Shown here: positions 13,395-19,662 of the stretch, piece by piece
Numbering within the stretch: the stretch's first letter is position 1
Layout: the number at the start of each line of letters is the position of its first letter
IMG/VR virus record: IMGVR_UViG_3300017764_000128
Span: 1 to 22,306 of that record
DNA length: 22,306 nt
From: a virus
Strand: one strand, 5' to 3'
Program-made: the position numbers and the translations under genes
The notes under the pieces: generated by a model
What the model was told of the DNA's origin: nothing
Databases searched by the model: none
Seen by the model: the letters and a program-made list of their open reading frames with translations, nothing else

Positions 13395-13841
13395 TTATAA
13401 AAATGTTTGGATTTTATTTAAGATGTCATTAGGTATTTTCATATCTTGTTTACCTATTTCAGGCTTTGCATTTGGTATATCTTCTGCCATTACTACATCA
13501 CCAGACATTTCCCATGGACCCCAATGACCTTTATCTACCATAAACTTTGCTGATTCTTCTGGAGTATAGTATTTACATTCCTTTGGATCAACTCTACCCA
13601 ATGCATAATATACTTGTTTTGGTATTTCCAATTTTCTTCCATTGGAATGATCTAATACTGTATCTCTTGATTCTACCCAACAATGTCCATACCTCATTCC
13701 TTCTAATGCACCTTGACCATTTACCATACCATGTACTAGTTTGTGTTCTTTATCTCCAAAGAATTCCATTATAAGTCTTCCACCAGCTGGGTAGCAATCG
13801 CCTAACTTGCCTTCTAGTAATATTTGTTTTAGTTTAATCAT
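13395..13841 (-). CDS. Cys-His-Asp (papain/transglutaminase-like) protein with LLE-G leader, 148 aa
   Basis: After the leader MIKLKQILLEG, a full match to the (L/I)-x-E/G processing rule, the protein reads GDCYPAGGR (C16), RYGHCWVE (H53) and DTVLDHSNGR (D64). The order Cys, His, Asp with hydrophobic-W-V-E after the histidine is that of papain-like NlpC/P60 or transglutaminase folds. The body ends in a helical region EESAKFMVDKGHWGPWE. I think it is a member of an unannotated phage family seen beside structural genes. It may be a protease, amidase or inactive relative. The 5' end overlaps the acetyltransferase gene stop by 4 nt (ATGA). Confidence 0.6.
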   Translation of the reverse strand: MIKLKQILLEGKLGDCYPAGGRLIMEFFGDKEHKLVHGMVNGQGALEGMRYGHCWVESRDTVLDHSNGRKLEIPKQVYYALGRVDPKECKYYTPEESAKFMVDKGHWGPWEMSGDVVMAEDIPNAKPEIGKQDMKIPNDILNKIQTFL

Positions 13842-14254
13842 ATTCTATCTATCTGCATGTAGTATGTTCCATCCTTCTCTCCTAGCACTTTCCCACCCAG
13901 CTTCTTCCAGAAGCCTATTGCTTGATCTGTTGTGTATAGTGCTATGTGTTGTATGTTTGGATTATCTTTGAAGATTGTTTGTATCACTTGTCTTCCTATT
14001 CCTTGACCTGATTGCATTATTGCCATCCCTCCAAACATGAAGATTGTATTGTTTAGTGATGGTCCTTTGCCTTTTTGTTTGATCTTATCCATTGGATCAA
14101 ATTCGATGGTGCCTACCTCTTTTACATGAAACATTCCGATCTTCTGACGTCCTGAGAATACAAAGTGAGCTCCAATACCTAACTCTTTCTTTTTAGTGGT
14201 ATCGTTCTTGTAGCTGATCGTAGCTTCAAATAATATGTCTTTAAGCTTTATCAT
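13838..14254 (-). CDS. GNAT-family acetyltransferase with LFE-A leader, 138 aa
   Basis: GNAT acetyltransferases move an acetyl group from acetyl-CoA to amines. Motif A is GGMAIMQSGQGIGRQVIQ (75-92), with the pyrophosphate loop Q-G-I-G-R (84-88). The following strand IALYTTDQ and helix AIGFWKKLGGKVLGE (112-126) are the C-terminal motif B. The N-terminus MIKLKDILFEA matches the shared leader with a full (L/I)-x-E/A site. The start at 14254 is set by GGAG 6 bases upstream; a start at 14266 would put that SD inside the gene. The substrate is unknown. If packaged in the head, it could modify host proteins early in infection (inference). Confidence 0.75.
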   Translation of the reverse strand: MIKLKDILFEATISYKNDTTKKKELGIGAHFVFSGRQKIGMFHVKEVGTIEFDPMDKIKQKGKGPSLNNTIFMFGGMAIMQSGQGIGRQVIQTIFKDNPNIQHIALYTTDQAIGFWKKLGGKVLGEKDGTYYMQIDRI

Positions 14255-14256
14255 TC

Positions 14257-14493
14257 TTATCTCCATGGTAGCATTGTCATGCCTATTTTATTTAATATAT
14301 ATTCCATAATAACTACAAATGTTATACCTCCTACTATTTGCCAAGCCCAATACTTCCAACCTGTCAATCCTTCTTGCCATTTACGAAATCTACTTTTCTT
14401 TGCCCACTCATACAATCCTAATTTAGAATTGATCTTATCTGCCCACCAACTCACATCAAATATGTTTCCTAACATTTTGTAGAATTTTAACAT
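14257..14493 (-). CDS. Small single-pass membrane protein, 78 aa
   Basis: A basic-aromatic N-terminal half (WADKINSKLGLYEWAKKSRF, then W-rich GWKYWAWQ) leads into one transmembrane helix (about residues 48-66, IVGGITFVVIMEYIL). The start at 14493 is used because AGGAG is 9 bases away and the ATG overlaps the upstream stop as TAATG; the alternative ATG at 14502 touches the SD. No family is recognised. The three small genes 14257-14681 may be an accessory insert between the leader-bearing enzymes. Confidence 0.6.
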   Translation of the reverse strand: MLKFYKMLGNIFDVSWWADKINSKLGLYEWAKKSRFRKWQEGLTGWKYWAWQIVGGITFVVIMEYILNKIGMTMLPWR

Positions 14494-14681
14494 TATTCCC
14501 ATCTCCTGTTATATTTCTTTCGTTGATCAATAAGGACATATTCAACACTATCATGTTTACCACAATGTGGGCATCTTAACTTATCTAAATCCTTAGCCTC
14601 ATTAATTTTCCATTCTTCTTTACATTTATTATTACTACATTTGTATATGTAAGTATGTCTAATAAATACTTGGTGTCCCAT
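14493..14681 (-). CDS. Small zinc-ribbon protein, 62 aa
   Basis: Four cysteines in two knuckles, YKCSNNKCKEEW and LRCPHCGKHD, make a C-x4-C...C-x2-C zinc ribbon of rubredoxin-like size. Such ribbons bind nucleic acid or act as structural modules. The ATG at 14681 and the next gene's stop share one base. No further function can be given. Confidence 0.62.
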   Translation of the reverse strand: MGHQVFIRHTYIYKCSNNKCKEEWKINEAKDLDKLRCPHCGKHDSVEYVLIDQRKKYNRRWE

Positions 14682-15541
14682 TATACCTTCCCAATCAATG
14701 TTTTAGTTACTTCTTTACCACCAATCTTTCTAGTATACCACCCATTGCCAGGCTTGTTACCTTTTGGGTGTTTTCCATGGAAGGTTGTTTCTGCAGCTCT
14801 TCTAGAACCCAATACTTTTTTGATCGTCTCTTCATCATCTATAGTAGGAACATTACCTTTCTTAACAAATGAATCGAATGCGCCTCCACTTACTTCTACA
14901 TAATTCCCTGGCCTTTTTAATTCTGCCGACTTCTTGATAAGTAAGTTTTTGATATTTGGTTTTTCTCCATCATGTCCTATCCCAGTATGTTTAATTCCAA
15001 ATGGAGTTTTCTTTCCAAAATAAACAACATCTATCTCAGGGTCTGAATCTATATCAGCTATTCTCCAATACTTTAAATCTGGATTTTTTATATCATCAGG
15101 CGACTTGAATTTAAGATGTCCTCCAATTGGAGCATATGCTGTTTGAATTAGATTAAATAATGTTTGTTTTAAATTATCTAACTCTGTCTGTGATGGATTA
15201 ACATACTTATTTTTTGGAATTCCTAATTCTTCTGCAGACCTATCTTCTTTAAGTATTGACATTAAAGACATCCTAGACTCATTTGGTAATCCAAACTCAT
15301 GACTTATCTCATTATCTAAGTCTGTTTCATCTCCGCCTCCTACTGCTTCATACCCAGGAGTGATATCATCAGCTGTATCTAGTGTATCTAAATCGACGCC
15401 TGCTGATGGAGATGGCGACCCTGACCCATCTTGTAATCCATGATGGGCTGCAAATGTAACATCTAATTCACTGTTATTAATATCTACTGTACTTAGCAAA
15501 TCTTTTAATTTGATAGGCAAATCTTCTTTTATCTTTTTCAT
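14681..15541 (-). CDS. Unknown phage protein, two-part, 286 aa
   Basis: The N-terminal 100 residues are acidic and low-complexity (SGSPSPSAGVDLDTLD), with a leader-like IKLKDLLS at residues 10-17 and a second leader-like MSLMSILKED near residue 91. The C-terminal domain (about 100-286) is well-formed alpha/beta with IGGHLKFKSPDDIKNP, YWRIADIDSDPEIDVVYFGK and the Gly/His-rich end FHGKHPKGNKPGNGWYTRK. I do not recognise the domain; the pattern WRIADIDxDPExD could hold a metal site. One reading is an N-terminal propeptide removed at LKE/D, leaving the C-terminal domain. That is inference. Confidence 0.6.
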   Translation of the reverse strand: MKKIKEDLPIKLKDLLSTVDINNSELDVTFAAHHGLQDGSGSPSPSAGVDLDTLDTADDITPGYEAVGGGDETDLDNEISHEFGLPNESRMSLMSILKEDRSAEELGIPKNKYVNPSQTELDNLKQTLFNLIQTAYAPIGGHLKFKSPDDIKNPDLKYWRIADIDSDPEIDVVYFGKKTPFGIKHTGIGHDGEKPNIKNLLIKKSAELKRPGNYVEVSGGAFDSFVKKGNVPTIDDEETIKKVLGSRRAAETTFHGKHPKGNKPGNGWYTRKIGGKEVTKTLIGKV

Positions 15542-16089
15542 GTGGTACTTTCTTTTATCAATTTTACTATTGATTTAACTTTTGGATATCGTCTTAACAT
15601 TTTCTGCACAGCCTTTGTATTTTTTGGACTATCATCCATAAAGTAAACTGTATCATATCCATTATTGATTTGTTTCTCTATCCAATCTGCTTTTACTTTT
15701 GGATCTGAACTTCCTACTGGTACTACATATGCATTTATGCCTAATGATTTTAAAAAGCTGGTTACTGGTAGTCCTAATCGTCTCGCAGTTAATATGGTCA
15801 CCTTTCTAGCACCTCTAGAAGATCGTCTTGCTTTATCTAATTGTTTCTTCAACAATTCTATATTTTGTTTGATTACTCTAGGATTCTGTAACTTCTTATC
15901 AAAATCTTTAAAGTCAAATGTCTCGCCAGGATTCTGATCATATACTGCAAATTCAGCCGGATCTAACTTTTTGATAGTTCTGCCACCCTTTTGGACATAT
16001 ATCCATGCATCAGCTTTAGCTAATGTATCATCAAAATCAAATACTGATAATACCCTTCGTTCTTTTAGTATATCTGTTAGTTTAATCAT
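15538..16089 (-). CDS. HAD-superfamily phosphatase with ILKE leader, 183 aa
   Basis: The HAD motifs are complete: motif I DFDDT (18-22, nucleophile D18, acid D20), motif II ILTAR (99-103, T101), motif III lysine within DPKVKADW (129-136) and motif IV FMDDSPKN (150-157). It therefore hydrolyses a phosphate ester, or acts like the phosphatase half of polynucleotide kinase-phosphatase. The catalytic domain starts straight after MIKLTDILKERR, so the leader is a separate add-on. The residue after the glutamate is Arg, an imperfect gp21-type site. It overlaps the next gene by 4 nt. Polynucleotide 3'-phosphatase or nucleotidase are both possible. Confidence 0.78.
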   Translation of the reverse strand: MIKLTDILKERRVLSVFDFDDTLAKADAWIYVQKGGRTIKKLDPAEFAVYDQNPGETFDFKDFDKKLQNPRVIKQNIELLKKQLDKARRSSRGARKVTILTARRLGLPVTSFLKSLGINAYVVPVGSSDPKVKADWIEKQINNGYDTVYFMDDSPKNTKAVQKMLRRYPKVKSIVKLIKESTT

Positions 16090-16844
16090 TATATTAATCT
16101 CCCGCCGTCTAGATTCACAGCTCTTACAAATTCAGCTCTATCTCTAAATCTACCAACTACTTTAAAGTTTTCTAACAATTCTTCTCCGTGCCTTCTTACA
16201 AAGTTAGCAACTGCCCGGGCACCTTCAATTAGATACTTTTGATCTGCCGGTCTTAAAGCTCTAAACCATGAAGTCTCCTGAGGTCCTTTATATTTCACAT
16301 TAGCATCTGCTTCAGCGATACCAGTATCCATTGCAACTCTTTTATAACTCTGCATCTTGATAACGTTACCTTTTCTATCAACTCCCATTCTTGAGCCGGT
16401 TGTATCTGTTAGTTTTGCTAATGCTAAACTTGCACTTAATGTTCTGCCTCCTACTATTTTAGTAGCAAAAGCAGCATCCGGTGTTGCTGCCACTCTATAG
16501 CAAAAAGATTGAGTTACCTCATTAATTAGATCAATTGATTCACTACACATTGCTTCTGGACGTATGCCATACTTAAATGCCTTAGCTGAAAATGCCGCAG
16601 TCGCTTCATCCGTATCTAGTAATCCTCTACGTTTATAAGATTCAGAAACTTCTATTATTTTATCAGTAATTTTTTTAGTTGTAACATTATTATCATCCTT
16701 ATCTTTGATAGTAATTGATCTAGGATCATTATCTGCTTTAACAGTAATCTCAGATATATGAATATCTCGAACCTTTTCTCCACAATGTTCGCAGACTTCT
16801 TCAAAAATCTGTTGACTACCGCTAAATGTTGCCCTCATTACCAT
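16089..16844 (-). CDS. Unknown phage protein with CxxC, 251 aa
   Basis: The N-terminus contains EEVCEHCGEKVRDIHISEIT, with a C-x2-C that could be half a zinc site. The rest is helical and rich in Ala/Arg (AFSAKAFKYGI; DAAFATKIVGGRTLSASLAL; AVANFVRRHGEELLENF). No family is recognised. The ATG at 16844 overlaps the upstream stop as TAATG; an ATG two codons later is possible. Placement beside the L,D-transpeptidase-like gene suggests co-expression. A virion structural role is possible. Confidence 0.6.
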   Translation of the reverse strand: MVMRATFSGSQQIFEEVCEHCGEKVRDIHISEITVKADNDPRSITIKDKDDNNVTTKKITDKIIEVSESYKRRGLLDTDEATAAFSAKAFKYGIRPEAMCSESIDLINEVTQSFCYRVAATPDAAFATKIVGGRTLSASLALAKLTDTTGSRMGVDRKGNVIKMQSYKRVAMDTGIAEADANVKYKGPQETSWFRALRPADQKYLIEGARAVANFVRRHGEELLENFKVVGRFRDRAEFVRAVNLDGGRLI

Positions 16845-17458
16845 TATGCTATATCTTTACTCTCTAGCAATGTATATGAAAATGAATTTCCATGTATTTC
16901 TCTTGCAGACTGACATATATCTAAAAATTCATGCCAATCGTCATTATGAGCTATGACTTGACATCCTGCTGACCATTTATCGACTCTTGTAGACTTCCTT
17001 CCAGCTCTACCAGTAGCTCTATGGATGTTGATTCCAAATAAACCTGTTTGAGTATTATTATCATCTAAATCATATACGCCATCTCTATTATTGTCTCTAT
17101 AAACAGTGACATCCTTTTTCTGTCCTAAAGCTAAATATTTTCCTTGATGTAATCTTAATTTATGAGAACCTCTATACTGTCCTTCTTTAAGTACAGCAAC
17201 TCCTTCTTTTCTCATAATATTTTCTACCCAATGTGTTCCTGGGTCTGTTGTGCAAGCAAATTCATGATATTGCCATTCACAATTTTCATCTTTATATGAA
17301 ATTGTTATTAAGTCATCAAATGCATTTGTGACTCTACCTTTTGTTTCTGAATTTCTAATTCCTATGATATTAACATCATATGATTTGTCTGCGGTATCAT
17401 GAAAATATTTGTAGCCTTTTTCTTCTACAACTTTCATAATTTGTTCTCTTGTATACAT
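16844..17458 (-). CDS. L,D-transpeptidase-like (YkuD-type) peptidoglycan enzyme, 204 aa
   Basis: The C-terminal half carries GLFGINIHRATG (139-150, His146) and KWSAGCQVIA (161-170, Cys166). This matches the H...(S/T)-x-G-C order of L,D-transpeptidases, with SAGC instead of the usual SHGC. A calcium-loop-like DNNRDGVYDLDD lies at 122-133. I recall similar proteins in Bacteroidota and their phages, where a role in cell-wall lysis or trimming fits. No signal peptide is visible, so export would need a holin or virion delivery. AAGGAG lies 8 bases before the ATG. A promoter-like element (17486-17500) precedes it, making it first gene of the unit 17458 to about 13395. Confidence 0.68.
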   Translation of the reverse strand: MYTREQIMKVVEEKGYKYFHDTADKSYDVNIIGIRNSETKGRVTNAFDDLITISYKDENCEWQYHEFACTTDPGTHWVENIMRKEGVAVLKEGQYRGSHKLRLHQGKYLALGQKKDVTVYRDNNRDGVYDLDDNNTQTGLFGINIHRATGRAGRKSTRVDKWSAGCQVIAHNDDWHEFLDICQSAREIHGNSFSYTLLESKDIA

Positions 17459-17485
17459 TACCTTCTCTCCTTAATTTTAGATTGG

Positions 17486-17500
17486 TTTATAATAAATATA
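17486..17500 (-). promoter_or_regulatory. Promoter-like element TATATTTATTATAAA
   Basis: In the 54-bp gap upstream of the start at 17458, the minus strand reads TATATTTATTATAAA. The TATATTTA core equals that at 105-117 and 1751-1765. The distance to the ATG (about 27 bases) allows a short leader with the strong SD. Confidence 0.33.
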
Positions 17501-17512
17501 TAACGAACTCAA

Positions 17513-17662
17513 TTACCTTCCTTCTGACTTCTGTTTCTTATTACGTTTATTACGCTTACTTGGATCTCTTCTAAATTCCTCAAAATTTTCCTCCTTTCGT
17601 CGTGGACGTTTTTCTTTGATGGGTTGGTAATCGTCCACCCTATCTATTCTAATTTTTGGCAT
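17513..17662 (-). CDS. Small highly basic protein, 49 aa
   Basis: An open frame fills the gap between 17459 and 17666. It starts MPKIRIDRVDDYQPIKEKRP and has a Lys/Arg/Asn-rich end (SKRNKRNKKQKSEGR). The ATG lies 4 bases after the upstream stop codon. The composition suggests RNA or DNA binding, or a disordered head-packaged peptide. No family is recognised. Support comes from the tight spacing and the lack of another gene in the gap. Confidence 0.55.
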   Translation of the reverse strand: MPKIRIDRVDDYQPIKEKRPRRKEENFEEFRRDPSKRNKRNKKQKSEGR

Positions 17663-17666
17663 TATT

Positions 17667-17915
17667 TTAGTCTTGAATTCTAACTTTAAGTTTTTTGATT
17701 TTATCTAGGAACGATTCAATCGAATGACGTTTTGCCGTTTCATCTATAATACGAAGATGTCCTAGGACTTCATGATTTTGGTCGACTGCATTTAATAATA
17801 CATTAAATCCTTCACGTGCCCAAAATACTCCAAACCCATTATCATCGCCTAATTGATTTACATCGTTAACGGTATCGGCTTCTGTACTATCTGGGTATAA
17901 TATATAATATCTCAT
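17667..17915 (-). CDS. Unknown small protein, 82 aa
   Basis: A soluble alpha/beta protein (MRYYILYPDSTEADT, then DDNGFGVFWAREGFNVLL). No family is recognised. It overlaps the UDP-glucose dehydrogenase gene by 4 nt (ATGA), so it is translationally coupled to the sugar cassette, though nothing in its sequence ties it to glycans. Confidence 0.6.
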   Translation of the reverse strand: MRYYILYPDSTEADTVNDVNQLGDDNGFGVFWAREGFNVLLNAVDQNHEVLGHLRIIDETAKRHSIESFLDKIKKLKVRIQD

Positions 17916-18766
17916 AATACTGCTCTACCTTTTTGGCCTTCCCAATCTCTATTCTTTCTAACACTATTATTTTTAGTATCTGTAGCCTTTAACATAGTTG
18001 GAGTTATATTTGAATCTAATTCCATAGCTACATTTATTAATGCTTTCACATCTTTAGGAAAGCAGTGACCCCCATATCCATAGTCTCCATCTGGTCCTGG
18101 AACACTCCAATGTGAATATCCTAATCTCTCATCATGCTTTGCGTATTCAATTACTTTATCATAATCTATATCTAAATATTCACATATCTCAAACATCTCA
18201 TTTGCAAATGATACCTTTGTAGCTAAAAAACAATTAGTAACATATTTAACCATTTCTGCATAAGTAGAATTTGTTTTAATGATAGGAACTTTTGGAAATA
18301 CCTTTCTAAATATTCTAACTACTTTTGTTGCAGCTGATCTAGGGCCTCCTACTATGATTCTATTTTGATTTTTAAAATCTTCAATTGAATTTGCTTCTGT
18401 TAAAAACTCTGGATTAAATACTATATCTAGTGCTGTAAATTGTTTGTTCCATTTTTCTGTAGTGCCTGGCGGTACAGTTGATTTAACAACTATAGTCTTT
18501 TTTGTAAATCCAATCCCATCAAAGTGCATTATCTGATTAATTTCATCAAGTACTGTTTCTACTATGCCAATATGACATTTACCATCCTTTTCCATTGGTG
18601 TTGGCAAACAAACAAATACAATACCTGTCTTTTCACATAACTCTTTTAAAGACTCACATGTACTCTTTTTAGCTATATCATATGTTTCAATTGTATAATA
18701 TTTAGCCAATCCTTCATTAACTGCTGATCCAACAAATCCTTGTCCAACTATTCCTATTGTTTTCAT
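17912..18766 (-). CDS. UDP-glucose/GDP-mannose dehydrogenase, short form, 284 aa
   Basis: The enzyme class oxidises a nucleotide sugar (for example UDP-glucose to UDP-glucuronate) in two NAD+ steps. Visible are the Rossmann motif GIVGQGFVGSAV (5-16), the VFVCLPTP strand (50-57), STVPPGTT (96-103), the central-helix motif EMVKYVTNCFLATKVSFANE (171-190) and the catalytic thiol loop YGGHCFPKD (231-239, Cys235, Lys238). At 284 residues it ends about 45 residues after the thiol loop, whereas usual enzymes run to 390-450. The C-terminal domain that binds the UDP part is therefore missing. The gene overlaps both neighbours by 4 nt, so the short end looks native, not a frameshift. Confidence 0.85.
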   Translation of the reverse strand: MKTIGIVGQGFVGSAVNEGLAKYYTIETYDIAKKSTCESLKELCEKTGIVFVCLPTPMEKDGKCHIGIVETVLDEINQIMHFDGIGFTKKTIVVKSTVPPGTTEKWNKQFTALDIVFNPEFLTEANSIEDFKNQNRIIVGGPRSAATKVVRIFRKVFPKVPIIKTNSTYAEMVKYVTNCFLATKVSFANEMFEICEYLDIDYDKVIEYAKHDERLGYSHWSVPGPDGDYGYGGHCFPKDVKALINVAMELDSNITPTMLKATDTKNNSVRKNRDWEGQKGRAVL

Positions 18767-19662
18767 AATTTTTCCATATATTGATTAATCCATTCTTGTA
18801 AATTACCTTTTGGTTTCCAATCTAATTCTAGATTAGCTTTATTATTATCTGCCAAAGTCTCAAATGGTTCTAGAACTTTTTTTCCGTAACTCTTTTTTCC
18901 GCCCATCATATCTACTAACTCATTAACTGATACATTATCACCATTACCTATATTAAATGCCTCTCCTTTGAATTCCTTTTCACTTAATGCACATTTTATA
19001 TTTGCTGCCACCACATCATCTACATAAGTAAAATCTCTTCTTTGGTTGCCATCATTATTTATTGTACAAGACTTACCTTCTTTCATCTGTGATGCAAATA
19101 TTGGTATTGCTAATCTATATGCTCCATCTAATGACATGCGGTCTCCATATACATTAAAGTATCTTAATGACACTGTATCTAAATTATAAATTTTACTAAA
19201 CAATTCACAATATTGTTCTCCAATTAATTTATGTAATGCATATGGCGACATTGGGTCTTTTAAATGTTCTTCTGTAGTAGGGATACTTGCGTTACCAAAT
19301 ACAGAGCTTGATGAACTAAATATAAACTTTTTAACATTAGCAATTCTAGCTGCATTTAATAATTTATGTGTGCCGTTTACATTTGTATCATGATAAGGAA
19401 TTGGCTGTTCAATTGACGGCTGAACTCTTGCCATTGCTGCTAAATGAAATACAACATCCACGCCATCCATAAATGTTGCTAAATCTTCTATAGGTGCTGC
19501 TGAAATATCTACTTTCCAACAATATGCTGCTGGATTAACATTTTCTACCTTCCCTGTCGAAAAATTATCTAATATAGATACTTGAACTCCCATATCAATA
19601 AGTTTATCTACTAAATGAGATCCGATAAAACCGGCGCCTCCTGTTACTATTGCTTTTTTCAT
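18763..19662 (-). CDS. NAD-dependent nucleotide-sugar epimerase/dehydratase (extended SDR), 299 aa
   Basis: The Rossmann motif GGAGFIGSHL (8-17), the acidic residue at the end of strand 2 (SILDNFSTG), the catalytic SSSSVFG segment (117-123) and the YALHK motif (141-145, Tyr and Lys) define an extended short-chain dehydrogenase. The phrases FNVYGDRM and NDGNQRRDFTYVDD are typical of UDP-glucose/N-acetylglucosamine 4-epimerases and relatives (GalE, WbpP, RfbB-like). The exact sugar cannot be told. It overlaps both neighbours by 4 nt (ATGA). Together with the dehydrogenase and the aminotransferase it could make an amino or acid sugar for a host-surface or virion glycan. Confidence 0.85.
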   Translation of the reverse strand: MKKAIVTGGAGFIGSHLVDKLIDMGVQVSILDNFSTGKVENVNPAAYCWKVDISAAPIEDLATFMDGVDVVFHLAAMARVQPSIEQPIPYHDTNVNGTHKLLNAARIANVKKFIFSSSSSVFGNASIPTTEEHLKDPMSPYALHKLIGEQYCELFSKIYNLDTVSLRYFNVYGDRMSLDGAYRLAIPIFASQMKEGKSCTINNDGNQRRDFTYVDDVVAANIKCALSEKEFKGEAFNIGNGDNVSVNELVDMMGGKKSYGKKVLEPFETLADNNKANLELDWKPKGNLQEWINQYMEKL

